Under the pieces are notes generated by a model. That model searched no databases. It worked only from the letters and a program-made list of their open reading frames with translations, and had not been told where the DNA came from. DNA of 64,000 nt from Streptomyces sp. NRRL B-1140 (GTDB lineage: Bacteria > Actinomycetota > Actinomycetes > Streptomycetales > Streptomycetaceae): contig NZ_LGEA01000001.1 in the NCBI RefSeq assembly GCF_001280065.1, forward strand, positions 124,001-188,000, written 5' to 3'. Made by a program: the position numbers and the translations under genes. Positions 16,114 through 24,341 of the stretch are shown in pieces. The stretch's first letter is position 1. Every line of letters starts with the position of its first letter.

Positions 16114-16512
16114 ATGACTGCACGATTCGATGCCATCGGCCTGGTCGTCTCCGACATGGCCGCATCCGTCGCTTTCTACCGCCGGCTCGGGTTCGCCCTC
16201 CCGCACGGCGCCGAGGACCAGCCGCACACCGAGGCCGCCCTGCCCGGCGGGCTGCGGCTGATGCTGGACACCGAGGAGACGGTCCGCTCCTTCCTGCCCG
16301 GGTGGCGGCCCCCCACGGGCGGGGGCCGGGCCTCGCTCGCCCTGCGCTGCGACCGGCCGAAGGCGGTGGACGCGCTGTACGACGAGCTGACCGGCGCCGG
16401 GTACCACGGCGAGCTCGAGCCGTGGGACGCCTTCTGGGGGCAGCGGTACGCCGTGGTCCACGACCCGGACGGCAACGGGGTGGACCTGTTCGCCCCGCTA
16501 GCCGGCGAGTAG
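16114..16512 (+). CDS. VOC (glyoxalase/bleomycin-resistance) fold protein
   Basis: 132 residues, a single vicinal-oxygen-chelate domain pair. The N-terminal repeat begins [20 protein letters not shown] and the C-terminal repeat ends [18 protein letters not shown], the familiar HDPDGNxV(D/E)LF ending with a metal-ligand acid. The N-terminal metal His is replaced (IGLVV), so a classical metal centre may be incomplete; a binding or resistance function is as likely as catalysis. The gene overlaps the convergent AraC gene by 15 bp at its 3' end. The start has no ribosome site but TACGGT 6 nt upstream. Confidence 0.82.
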   Translation: MTARFDAIGLVVSDMAASVAFYRRLGFALPHGAEDQPHTEAALPGGLRLMLDTEETVRSFLPGWRPPTGGGRASLALRCDRPKAVDALYDELTGAGYHGELEPWDAFWGQRYAVVHDPDGNGVDLFAPLAGE

Positions 16513-17181
16513 CTCCCTCAACGGCAGGCCCGACAACTCCCGTACATCACGCGCCAGATGAGCCTGGTCGGCATAACCGGTCCGGACGGCCGTCTCCGCG
16601 AACGGCACACCGGCCCGGGCCAGTGCGAGGGCGCGGCGCAGCCGCAGGATGCGGGCCAGGGTCTTGGGACCGTAACCGAAGGCGGACAGGGAACGCCGGT
16701 GCAACCGGCGTGTTCCGAGTCCGAGTCTCTCGGCGGTCACGGCGACGGGGCGACCTGCGTCGAGGGCGGTGACGACCTGCCGGAGCAGCGGATCGGGAGG
16801 TCCGCAATCGGCCGACTGCCGCAGCGCCAGGTCCTCCAGGCCGCTCGCCGGGTCGGGGGCGGCGTTCACACCGCCGGCCAGCCGCCGCACCCGCGCGGCC
16901 GGCCACAGGTCGGCGAGCTCGACGCGCCGGTCGCGCAGCTCGTGCGCCAGCACGCCCAGGAGCGCCGGGGCCGTGCCCGGGTAGAAACGGATTCCGGCCC
17001 AGGGGCCGGTCCCACCCTCCGTGAGATGGGCACGGGTGTCGGGCCCGGCGACCATCAGCCGCCCGTCGTGCCACAGCAGATCCATGCACCCGTCGGGCAG
17101 CACGCGGCCCGCCCCGGGCCCGGACGGGGTGTTGGTCCACACGACCGCCCCGGGCAGCCGCGAGGCCCGCTCCACATACAT
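16498..17181 (-). CDS. AraC-family transcriptional regulator
   Basis: 227 residues. The N-terminal ligand domain carries [21 protein letters not shown], the DUF6597 type found in streptomycete AraC regulators. The C-terminal AraC domain has two helix-turn-helix motifs (about 145-225), with [20 protein letters not shown] and [20 protein letters not shown], then [20 protein letters not shown]. The 3' end overlaps the convergent VOC gene by 15 bp, and paired AraC-VOC genes are common, so it may control that gene. No ribosome site precedes the ATG; TAGCGT (17194-17189) lies 7 nt upstream, which suggests a leaderless message. Confidence 0.85.
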   Translation of the reverse strand: MYVERASRLPGAVVWTNTPSGPGAGRVLPDGCMDLLWHDGRLMVAGPDTRAHLTEGGTGPWAGIRFYPGTAPALLGVLAHELRDRRVELADLWPAARVRRLAGGVNAAPDPASGLEDLALRQSADCGPPDPLLRQVVTALDAGRPVAVTAERLGLGTRRLHRRSLSAFGYGPKTLARILRLRRALALARAGVPFAETAVRTGYADQAHLARDVRELSGLPLRELLAG

Positions 17182-17188
17182 GCGAGCC

Positions 17189-17194
17189 ACGCTA
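17189..17194 (-). promoter_or_regulatory. Candidate leaderless -10 element of the AraC gene
   Basis: Reverse-strand TAGCGT, 7 nt before the ATG at 17181, without a ribosome site between. The remaining gap to the BrkB gene (17195-17404) shows no clear feature. Confidence 0.35.
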
Positions 17195-17404
17195 CGCCGG
17201 GTCCCTGCGGCGCCCGGCCCCGCCGCCGCACCGGACGCACCGGACTCGCCCCGGCCGACCGGGCGCCGTGTGGGGCGACGGGGCCCCACCGTACCGGGCG
17301 GTCTCGATGCGGGACTACGGAGAGGCACTGGTCGGCTGCGGTGTGCCGCCGCGAGGAGGTGGCGGGGCCGAAGGAGATCCTGGGGGTTCGCGGACCTCGC
17401 CCGG

Positions 17405-18586
17405 TCATGTGTCCTCGGGCGGCTGCCCCTCACCGTTGACCTGGGTGTTCTTCACCTGGGTGCTTTTCACGTGCGTGCTCTTCACGTGCGTGCTCTTCAC
17501 GTGGGTGCGCAGGCGGGCCGAGACGTCCTCGGGGGGCAGGAAGCGGGACCAGCGCTCCGGGAACTCGGAGGGCATGTCGGGGTCGGCCTCGCCCGTGGCG
17601 GTGGCGCGGGCGACGTACTCGGCGACCTGGGCCTGCCGCAGCCGCTCGTTGGCCTCCCGGGCGGCAGCCGTGGCGGCGGCGGGCCAGACCCGGTCGATGG
17701 CGGCGTTGACGGCGGCCCCGACGAGCACGGCGAACGCGGACACACCGATCCACAGCAGCACGGCGACGGGCGCGGCGAGGGAGCCGTAGATCGTGGGACC
17801 CTCGACCGTGCTGGTCAGGTAGATCCGCAGCAGGAAGCTGCCGAGCACCCACATGCCGAGGGCGACCAGCGCGCCGGGCACGTCCTCGATCCACGGGGAG
17901 CGGACCGGGACGGACACGTGGTAGAGCGTGGTCAGGAAGGCGATCGACAGCAGGATCACCGTGGGCCAGTACAGGACCTGCACGACCGTCGTCGACCAGG
18001 GCACGATCCGCACCACCGCGTCCGGCCCGGCCACCATCAGCGGCAGGGCGACCGAGCCGATCAGCAGGGCCACGATGAACAGCAGGAAGGCCATCAGCCG
18101 GGTCTTGACGATGCCCCGGACGCCGTCGAGGCCGTACATCACGGTGATGGTGTCGATGAAGACGTTCACCGCGCGGGAGCCCGACCACAGGGCGAACAGG
18201 AAGCCGATGGAGATGACGTCCGGCCGGCCGCCCTTCATCACGTCGTGCAGGATCGGCTGGGCGATCTCGCGGACGCCCTGGTCGGACAGGACCGTGCGGG
18301 AGGCCTCCAGGAGGTTGGTCTGCAGGCTCTCAATGGTGTCGGCGCCGGTCCAGGCGTCGACGTAACCGAGCAGTCCGATCATGCTCAGCAGCAGGGGCGG
18401 CACCGACAGCAGGGTGAAGAACGCGGCCTCGGCCGCGAGGCCCAGGATGCGGTACTCGACGCAGGAGTTGACGGTGTCCTTGACCAACAGCCAGGCGGTC
18501 CTGCGCTTGGAGACGTTCCGGTAGAGAGCCCGCGCCCGGTGGAGGCGCCCGGAGGGCGTGTCGGGGGTTTCACTTGCTGGCTGCAC
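17405..18586 (-). CDS. YihY/BrkB-family membrane protein with a pentapeptide-repeat tail
   Basis: 393 residues. Six transmembrane helices (about 45-310) carry the family's [21 protein letters not shown] first-helix region, the [20 protein letters not shown] motif and the [22 protein letters not shown] segment. The family (once called RNase BN in error) has no settled function; roles in membrane or envelope maintenance are proposed. The final 30 residues are five tandem 5-residue units of [10 protein letters not shown] type, encoded by a 15-bp DNA repeat, ahead of an acidic end. The tail should be cytoplasmic, basic and unstructured. The ATG at 18586 lacks a strong ribosome site. The gene is divergent from the AidB-like dehydrogenase, 110 bp apart. 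Confidence 0.87.
   Translation of the reverse strand: MQPASETPDTPSGRLHRARALYRNVSKRRTAWLLVKDTVNSCVEYRILGLAAEAAFFTLLSVPPLLLSMIGLLGYVDAWTGADTIESLQTNLLEASRTVLSDQGVREIAQPILHDVMKGGRPDVISIGFLFALWSGSRAVNVFIDTITVMYGLDGVRGIVKTRLMAFLLFIVALLIGSVALPLMVAGPDAVVRIVPWSTTVVQVLYWPTVILLSIAFLTTLYHVSVPVRSPWIEDVPGALVALGMWVLGSFLLRIYLTSTVEGPTIYGSLAAPVAVLLWIGVSAFAVLVGAAVNAAIDRVWPAAATAAAREANERLRQAQVAEYVARATATGEADPDMPSEFPERWSRFLPPEDVSARLRTHVKSTHVKSTHVKSTQVKNTQVNGEGQPPEDT
17438..17509 (-). repeat. Five 15-bp tandem repeats inside the BrkB gene
   Basis: Units start at 17438, 17453, 17468, 17483 and 17498; the two central copies are identical (CACGTGCGTGCTCTT on the plus strand) and the others differ by 1-4 bases. They keep frame and encode [20 protein letters not shown] and TQVNG. 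Copy number could vary between strains without a frameshift. Confidence 0.9.
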
Positions 18587-18684
18587 CCCCTAACGGTATC
18601 CGTCGTGCCCGGCCCCACCCACCCACAGGCCGGGTCTTCGCGGACCGGTCCGGGTCCACCGGGTACCAAGGGGCTACCGCGGGG

Positions 18685-18690
18685 TACGTT
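18685..18690 (+). promoter_or_regulatory. Candidate leaderless -10 element of the acyl-CoA dehydrogenase gene
   Basis: TACGTT, then 6 nt, then the ATG at 18697, with no ribosome site. Confidence 0.4.
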
Positions 18691-18696
18691 CGCAGC

Positions 18697-20331
18697 ATGG
18701 CAGGCAGCACCCACACCGTGACGAACCAGGTCCCGCCTCTGGTCGGGTACGACGTCTTCTCCGCCGACCGGGCCCTGGCCGAGGCGGTCGACCGGCATGC
18801 CGATCCGGACCTGCGTGAGGAGGTCCTCGGCGAGCTGGCCGCGCTGGGCCGGACCTCGGGCTCGGCCCAGGTGCAGGAGTGGGGGCGGCTGGCCAACGAG
18901 AACCCGCCGCGGCTGCTCACGCACGACCGGTACGGCAACCGCGTCGACGAGGTCGAGTTCCATCCCTCCTGGCACCGGCTGCTCGGCAAGGGCGTCTCGG
19001 CCGGCCTGACGGCCGCCTGGGACCGGCCGGCCGGACATCTGCGGCGGGCCGCCGCCTTCCTGGTGTGGACGCAGGTCGAGGCGGGCAACGGCTGCCCGCT
19101 GTCGATGACCCACGCGGCGGTGCCCGCCCTGCGCGCCGACCCGGACCTGGCCGCCGAGTGGGAGCCCCGGCTGACGTCCATGGTCTACGACCGTGAGCTG
19201 CGGCCGGCGCACCTCAAGGCCGGGGCGCTGTTCGGGATGGGCATGACCGAGAAGCAGGGGGGCAGCGACGTCCGGGCGAACACCACGGCGGCACGGCCCC
19301 TCGCCGAGGACGGGACGTATGAGCTGACCGGGCACAAGTGGTTCTGCTCGGCTCCCATGTCCGACGGCTTCCTGGTGCTGGCGCAGGCTCCGGACGGGCT
19401 GACCTGCTTCCTGGTGCCGCGGGTGCTGCGGGACGGTTCGCGCAACGTGTTCCGGATCCAGCGGCTCAAGGACAAGCTGGGCAATCGGTCGAACGCCTCC
19501 GCCGAGGTCGAGTTCGACGGGACCTGGGCGCGCCGGGTGGGTGAGGAGGGACGGGGAGTCCGGACCATCATCGAGATGGTCGCGGCGACCCGGCTCGACT
19601 GTGTGCTCGGCTCGGCGGGGCTGATGCGGCAGGCCGTGGCGCAGGCGGTGCACCACTGCACCTACCGCGAGGCGTTCGGCGGGAAGCTCGCCGACAAGCC
19701 GCTGATGCGCAACGTGCTGGCCGACCTGGCTCTCGAGTCGGAAGCGTCGACCACGCTGGCGCTGCGGCTCGCGGCGGCGTACGACGACGGCGGCGAGCAG
19801 GAGCGGGCGCTGCTGCGGATCGCGGTGCCGGCCGCGAAGTACTGGGTGACCAAGCGGTGCCCGCCCGTCGCCGTGGAGGCCGCGGAGTGCCTCGGCGGCA
19901 ACGGCTACGTCGAGGAGTCCCAGATCCCTCGGCTGGTGCGCGAGTCCCCGCTCAACTCGATCTGGGAGGGCGCGGGCAACGTCCAGGCGCTGGACGTCCT
20001 GCGGGCGTTGCAACGGGAACCGGGGGCGCTGGACGCGTATCTGCGGGAGGTCGGGCAGGCGCGCGGCGCCGATCACCGCCTGGACGCGGCGATCAAGAAC
20101 CTGCTGACCGAACTCGCCGATCTGGAGGGCGTGGAGGGGCGGGCGCGGCGGCTGACGGAGCGGCTCGCGCTGGTGCTCCAGGGTTCGCTGCTGGTCCGTT
20201 TCGCGCCGCCGCAGGTCGCCGACGCCTTCTGCGCGGGGCGGCTCGGCGGGGACGGGGGCACGGCCTTCGGGACGCTGCCGCACACGCTGGATCTGGCGTC
20301 GGTGGTGGAGCGGGCGCGGCCGGTGGCCTGA
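18697..20331 (+). CDS. AidB-like acyl-CoA dehydrogenase
   Basis: 544 residues. The long N-terminal domain (about 1-180) and the order GMGMTEKQGGSDVRANTT, GHKWFCSAPMSDGFLVLAQ and ECLGGNGYVEESQIPRLVRE mark the AidB branch of flavin acyl-CoA dehydrogenases. A C-terminal extension beyond residue 440 corresponds to the AidB DNA-binding region, though here I cannot judge its charge. AidB in E. coli binds FAD and DNA and is induced with alkylation damage; actinomycete members may be ordinary dehydrogenases of unknown acyl substrates. TESPLNSIWEGAG-like RESPLNSIWEGAGNVQALD is conserved. The message looks leaderless, and a hairpin at 20380-20409 would end it. Confidence 0.87.
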   Translation: MAGSTHTVTNQVPPLVGYDVFSADRALAEAVDRHADPDLREEVLGELAALGRTSGSAQVQEWGRLANENPPRLLTHDRYGNRVDEVEFHPSWHRLLGKGVSAGLTAAWDRPAGHLRRAAAFLVWTQVEAGNGCPLSMTHAAVPALRADPDLAAEWEPRLTSMVYDRELRPAHLKAGALFGMGMTEKQGGSDVRANTTAARPLAEDGTYELTGHKWFCSAPMSDGFLVLAQAPDGLTCFLVPRVLRDGSRNVFRIQRLKDKLGNRSNASAEVEFDGTWARRVGEEGRGVRTIIEMVAATRLDCVLGSAGLMRQAVAQAVHHCTYREAFGGKLADKPLMRNVLADLALESEASTTLALRLAAAYDDGGEQERALLRIAVPAAKYWVTKRCPPVAVEAAECLGGNGYVEESQIPRLVRESPLNSIWEGAGNVQALDVLRALQREPGALDAYLREVGQARGADHRLDAAIKNLLTELADLEGVEGRARRLTERLALVLQGSLLVRFAPPQVADAFCAGRLGGDGGTAFGTLPHTLDLASVVERARPVA

Positions 20332-20379
20332 TCAGGCCCGCCGGCCCGTAGGTGAAGGTGCCTCGTCCGCGAAGAGCGA

Positions 20380-20409
20380 GGGTGGTGCTGCGCCGACACG
20401 GCACCACCC
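20380..20409 (+). terminator. Hairpin after the acyl-CoA dehydrogenase gene
   Basis: A 9-bp perfect stem (GGGTGGTGC / GCACCACCC) with a 12-nt loop, 49 nt after the stop codon, followed by a C-rich run without T tract. This is a common terminator form in Streptomyces. Confidence 0.5.
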
Positions 20410-20604
20410 CCGCCGCACTGGCCCGTTCGAGCCGCTGAACGCCGCTCGGGACGGCGCGGATCAAGTTTCGGACACGGCCGGGCCATCCACCAGGGTTGCA
20501 GGGGGTTGCAACTTGCTGCCGACTGTGTGCGGACTGTGCGCGCCCGCCCGGGTAGGCGGCACTATGAGACGGACAGTCAGAAGCGACTCCGGGGGCGCAC
20601 GCGC

Positions 20605-21882
20605 ATGGACGTCACGCACTTGGCCGCCGTCGACAGCGCACGCGCGGCCCGGGTCCTCAGCGAGGTCCGCGCCGCGCGGCTGGCCGGGCAGCCCGCTCCG
20701 GTGCCACCGCGGCCGGTGATCGAGCGGTCCTGGGAGCGGATGCTGCGCGGCGGCATCGATCCGGACCACGGCGTGCGGGCGGACCCGCTGTCCCGTGAGG
20801 AGGTGCAGCGGCGGCGCGAGACGTCGGTATTGCGCCATGTGCTGCCGGTGCTGCGGGAGGGCCTGCTGGCGGCCGCGGACGTCGCCCACCACATCATGGT
20901 GGTGGCCGACGAGGACGGCCGGGTGCTGTGGCGCGAGGGCAGCCCTCCGGTGCTGCGCAAGGCGGACGGGCTCGGCTTCGAACCGGGTGCGGACTGGCGT
21001 GAGGACGTCGTCGGCACGAACGGCGTGGGCACCCCGGCCGTGGTGCGCCGGCCCGTGCAGGTCTTCGCCTCGGAGCACTTCGTGCGCTCCCAGGCCGGCT
21101 GGACCTGCGCGGGCGCTCCTGTGACGGATCCGCGGGACGGCCGGCTGCTCGGCGTGGTGGACGTGAGCGGGCCGCTGGAGACGATGCATCCGGCCACGCT
21201 CGCCTGGGTCGGTTCGGTGGCCAAACTGGCCGAGGCCCGGCTACGGGAGATGCACACGGAGTCGCTGGAGCGGCTGCGCGCGGTGGCGGCGCCGGTGCTG
21301 GCCCGGCTCGGCGGCCGTGCCCTGGTCGTGGACCCGGACGGCTGGACCGCCGCGGTCAGCGGAATGCCGTACGTGCGGCGCGTGGCCCTGCCGAAGTCGT
21401 TGTCGGCGGGCCCGGTACGGCTGCCGGCGCTCGGGCCGTGCACGGTGGAGCCGCTGGCCGGGGGCTGGCTGGTGCGGGCGGCCGCCGACGAGCCGGTGCC
21501 CCACGGCCCGGCGAGGATCGTGCTGGACCTCAGCCAGGCGCGGCGCTGGTCGGTGGAGGTGCGCGGCGGGGCCGGCTCGTGGGTCCGGGAACTGAGTCCC
21601 CGGCACGCGGAGTTGCTGTATCTCCTCGCCGTCCACCGCTCCGGCCGCAGCGCCTCGGGGCTGGCCGGGGACGTGTTCGGGGACCCGGCCCGCACGGTGA
21701 CGGTGCGGGCCGAGATGTCGCGGGTGCGGCGGTATCTGGGGGCGTTCCTGGAGCACCGGCCGTACCGGTTCGCCGAGGAGGCCGAGGTCGAGGTGCTGCT
21801 CCCCGCCGATCCACGGGATCTGCTGCCGCACTCGACCGCACCGGCGGTGAGCGGGCGTCGCGGGGCAGCGGCGGCGCCCTGA
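20605..21882 (+). CDS. GAF-domain transcriptional regulator (AcoR-like N-terminal half)
   Basis: 425 residues from the ATG at 20605; in-frame starts at 20506 and 20563 are possible but less convincing. Residues about 75-205 are a GAF sensor of the AcoR/acetoin-regulator type (HIMVVADEDGRVLWREG, then DVVGTNGVGTPAVVRRPVQV, then WTCAGAPVTDP). The AAA+ sigma-54 domain of AcoR is absent, as expected in actinomycetes. The C-terminal 90 residues carry a winged-helix-like stretch (RHAELLYLLAVHRSGRSASG). It may sense a small molecule for nearby dehydrogenase genes; the upstream acyl-CoA dehydrogenase is a candidate. A GTTGCAAC palindrome with a TTGCA half-site lies about 95 bp upstream. Confidence 0.8.
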   Translation: MDVTHLAAVDSARAARVLSEVRAARLAGQPAPVPPRPVIERSWERMLRGGIDPDHGVRADPLSREEVQRRRETSVLRHVLPVLREGLLAAADVAHHIMVVADEDGRVLWREGSPPVLRKADGLGFEPGADWREDVVGTNGVGTPAVVRRPVQVFASEHFVRSQAGWTCAGAPVTDPRDGRLLGVVDVSGPLETMHPATLAWVGSVAKLAEARLREMHTESLERLRAVAAPVLARLGGRALVVDPDGWTAAVSGMPYVRRVALPKSLSAGPVRLPALGPCTVEPLAGGWLVRAAADEPVPHGPARIVLDLSQARRWSVEVRGGAGSWVRELSPRHAELLYLLAVHRSGRSASGLAGDVFGDPARTVTVRAEMSRVRRYLGAFLEHRPYRFAEEAEVEVLLPADPRDLLPHSTAPAVSGRRGAAAAP

Positions 21883-22055
21883 GGTTCACTGCGCGTGCCG
21901 TACCAGGCGCCCCGAGGAGTGCATCTTTCGCATATTTGCGGGGTCTTCGTCCGCGCGCCGCTCACCTGCCGTAGCATCCCTCTACGGACCACCCCACCTG
22001 CTCCTCCGCCAACGTGCGGATCACCAGGCGCAGTTGGTCCGTCTGGGAGGACGTT

Positions 22056-23366
22056 ATGAAGCATCGCGGCAGACACCGGCGGCGCAGGCGGGGCAGGGCG
22101 CTGCGCGCGACCCTGGCCGGGACGGCCCTCGCGCTCACCGCCGCCGCCACCCTGATCAGCGCCTCGCAGGCCACCGTCGCAGACGCCCCCGGGGCTCTCA
22201 GGCCGGTCGCCGCGTCCGGCGGGGCCGGGCAGCCGCACCTGGCCGAGCACCGGGTGCCCGGGCGGTGGCTGGACCGGCTCGCGTCGAAGATGGGCCGGCC
22301 GGTCGGCGTCGGCACGGTGCTGGAGGGCGCGGACCTGCCGCTGCGGGACGCGGCCGGCTGCCCGGCCGCGGACAAGCGCAGCCTGCCGGTGGAACCGGCG
22401 GCCACCCGTGCGTACTGCTTCGGCGGCTCCGACACCCGGGGCTGGCGGGCCGGCGCGGTCACGACCTCCGGCGACGCGGACGACGACGGCCGCTGGGGCG
22501 GGAACCGCGTGATCCTCTCCGGCTGGACCCGGGGCACCGAGGGCGGCTCCCTGGACGGCCCGGCCCCCGGGCAGGGCCTGGCCAAGGTCGCCTTCGTCGA
22601 CGCGAACGACCCCGGCGCGCCGCGTTACACGTGGGCCCTGCTGGCCGTCCCGGTGGACGGCGGGCGGGACTACCGGGGGCTGGTCTCCGCCCTGTCCGGC
22701 ATGGTCTGGTACCAGGACAAGCTGCTGGTGACGACCCGCGAGGGCGGCCGGGACGCGCTGTACGTGTACGACCTGGACCGCATCCAGCGCGCCACCGTCG
22801 AGTCCGACGCGGTCGGCCGGGTGCGGGGCGGCTGGTCGGCGCACGGCTACCGGTTCGTGCTGCCGGCCGTCGGCTCGTACACCCTGCCCGGCGGGGGTGG
22901 CGCATCCCGCCCGGCCACCGTCTCCCTGGACCGCAGCACCTCTCCCGACAGTCTCGTCGCGAGCGAGTGGGTGCCGGCGGACGGCGACCGGCGCACCCGG
23001 CTGTGGCGCTACGCGCTGAGCCGGGACCCGGACCGCTCCGGCCTGCTCGCCACCGACTCCTCGGGGCGGGCGGCCCCGACCGAGGAGTACGAGACGAAGG
23101 CGGCCGACGTGCGGGGGGTGCTGGCGTACCGCTCGGGCTGGTACCTGGACCGCGCGGCGGGCAGTCCGGGCGGGCACGGGACGCTGTGGCGCCAGGACAC
23201 CGAGGGCGCCCGGGCTGCGGAGTGCGGCACGGACGAGACACGCAACTGCTGGAGCGGCGGATCGGGCTCCCTGTCCTACTGGGAGGAGACCGGCGAGGTC
23301 TGGTCCCAGTCGGGGCGGATGCTGTTCGCGGTGCCGCTGACGTCGGTCGACCGGGCATCGCGCTGA
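22056..23366 (+). CDS. Secreted protein of unknown function
   Basis: 436 residues. A very basic N-terminus (MKHRGRHRRRRRGRALRATL) leads into a hydrophobic core ending near residue 43, so a Sec signal peptide or anchor is expected. GGGAGGACGTT precedes the ATG. The mature part has repeated short beta-rich segments (VDANDPGAPRYTWALLAVPV, GMVWYQDKLLVTTREGG, YVYDLDRI), suggestive of a beta-propeller, and a Cys pair near CPAADKRSLPVE...AYCFGGSD and another near the end (ECGTDETRNCW) that may form disulfides. I recognise the general type in streptomycetes but no function. Neighbours (GAF regulator, GNAT) give no clue. Confidence 0.72.
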   Translation: MKHRGRHRRRRRGRALRATLAGTALALTAAATLISASQATVADAPGALRPVAASGGAGQPHLAEHRVPGRWLDRLASKMGRPVGVGTVLEGADLPLRDAAGCPAADKRSLPVEPAATRAYCFGGSDTRGWRAGAVTTSGDADDDGRWGGNRVILSGWTRGTEGGSLDGPAPGQGLAKVAFVDANDPGAPRYTWALLAVPVDGGRDYRGLVSALSGMVWYQDKLLVTTREGGRDALYVYDLDRIQRATVESDAVGRVRGGWSAHGYRFVLPAVGSYTLPGGGGASRPATVSLDRSTSPDSLVASEWVPADGDRRTRLWRYALSRDPDRSGLLATDSSGRAAPTEEYETKAADVRGVLAYRSGWYLDRAAGSPGGHGTLWRQDTEGARAAECGTDETRNCWSGGSGSLSYWEETGEVWSQSGRMLFAVPLTSVDRASR

Positions 23367-23429
23367 CCGCCGTCCACCAAGCGGGCGACCGATCGACAGA
23401 CGACTAGGTCTGATGATTTTCTGACCCGT

Positions 23430-24002
23430 ATGACCACCATCGCCGTGACCACCTGGTCCCTGGAGCAGACCGCCCCCACCGACCTGCTGCCGGCCGGCGC
23501 GCCGGACGGGGACGTCCGGGTCGTCCGCTCCGAGGTGCCCTCGCCCGAGTTCAGCCGGTTCCTGTACGCGTCGGTGGGCGGCGACATCCACTGGACGGAC
23601 CGGCTCGGCTGGCCGTACGCACGGTGGGTGGAGCACCTTCAGCGGCCCGGCGTGGAGACGTGGGTGGCGTACGACCGGGGCACGCCCGCGGGATTCGTGG
23701 AGCTTCAGGCGCAGGACGACGCGGTCGTGGAGATCGTCTACTTCGGGCTGCTCCCCGCCTTCCGCGGCCGGCGCATCGGCGGGCACCTGCTGTCGTACGG
23801 GGCGGCCCGGGCCTGGGACCTCGCGGACCGCTGGGCGGGACTGACACCGACCAAGCGGGTCTGGCTGCACACCTGCAGCAAGGACGGCGAGCACGCGATG
23901 GACAACTACCAGCGGCGGGGCTTCAAGCTGTTCGACACCAAGGTCGAGGAGGAGGCGGAGGCCGCCGCTCCGGGACCGTGGCCTGGGGCGTTCCCCGTCT
24001 GA
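23430..24002 (+). CDS. GNAT-family N-acetyltransferase
   Basis: 190 residues. The GNAT core is clear: VEIVYFGLLPAFRGRRIGGHLLSYGAA gives beta-4 and the acetyl-CoA-binding RGRRIGGHL loop, and HAMDNYQRRGFKLFD is the terminal beta-strand motif. Substrate (small amine or protein amino group) is unknown. A strong terminator follows the stop by about 40 nt and separates it from the sulfur operon, yet orthologous regions in streptomycetes keep this gene beside the sulfite reductase gene, as I recall. The start follows TGATTTTCTGACCCGT with no ribosome site, so the message may be leaderless. Confidence 0.85.
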   Translation: MTTIAVTTWSLEQTAPTDLLPAGAPDGDVRVVRSEVPSPEFSRFLYASVGGDIHWTDRLGWPYARWVEHLQRPGVETWVAYDRGTPAGFVELQAQDDAVVEIVYFGLLPAFRGRRIGGHLLSYGAARAWDLADRWAGLTPTKRVWLHTCSKDGEHAMDNYQRRGFKLFDTKVEEEAEAAAPGPWPGAFPV

Positions 24003-24040
24003 CCTGGACGGACACGCCGGAGACGCCCGATGTGACCAAC

Positions 24041-24083
24041 GACACCCTTGTCTTGCTCTGCGAGACAAGGGTGTCCGCATTTT
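24041..24083 (+). terminator. Strong intrinsic terminator before the sulfur operon
   Basis: A perfect 13-bp stem, GACACCCTTGTCT / AGACAAGGGTGTC (24041-24053 and 24063-24075), 9-nt loop, followed by CGCATTTT. It ends the GNAT transcript and insulates the sulfur promoter. Confidence 0.9.
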
Positions 24084-24091
24084 GGATAAAG

Positions 24092-24106
24092 CTGGACTGT
24101 GTCCAG
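24092..24106. promoter_or_regulatory. CTGGAC-TGT-GTCCAG palindrome in the sulfur promoter region
   Basis: Perfect 6-bp arms with a 3-nt spacer, immediately after the terminator and 23 bp before the leader-peptide start. It probably overlaps the promoter (TTGGAT at about 24082 would be the -35), which suits a repressor or a sulfur-status regulator. The regulator is unidentified. Confidence 0.45.
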
Positions 24107-24128
24107 ATAGCCGTGACACGCTTCCGTC

Positions 24129-24212
24129 ATGTCTGGAACTGGAATTGCCTTGGTGAGTCGGCGGCACGTCGACCTCGGCCGCATGTCCAGCGCCATCTGT
24201 CCGGCGCACTGA
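24129..24212 (+). CDS. 27-residue leader peptide upstream of the sulfite reductase
   Basis: The short frame reads MSGTGIALVSRRHVDLGRMS then SAICPAH. The SRRHVDLxR core and the near-terminal Cys match small leader peptides I recall from actinomycete sulfur-assimilation operons, annotated only as putative leader peptides. It lies between the promoter palindrome and the sulfite reductase gene (130 bp before its ATG). A plausible job is translation-coupled sensing: ribosome stalling at the Cys codon (TGT) when cysteinyl-tRNA is short could open the downstream region. No ribosome site is obvious. The reading frame is exact; the regulatory role is inference. Confidence 0.72.
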   Translation: MSGTGIALVSRRHVDLGRMSSAICPAH

Positions 24213-24341
24213 GCGTACTCAGCCCGCGCCCGGCATCTTTCTTTCCAGCCTCACTCCTGCGCAATGACGCGCCCCATGCCCATGCGCCCGCATGCGCAGG
24301 TCAGAGCCGCATTTTCGCCTGTCCCGAAGGACGTATCAACC

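Noticed and set aside
20577..24209. A 1,210-codon reverse frame over the GAF regulator, secreted protein and GNAT genes
   Set aside because: Shadow frame; composition unlike protein and the three forward genes have clear domains and starts.
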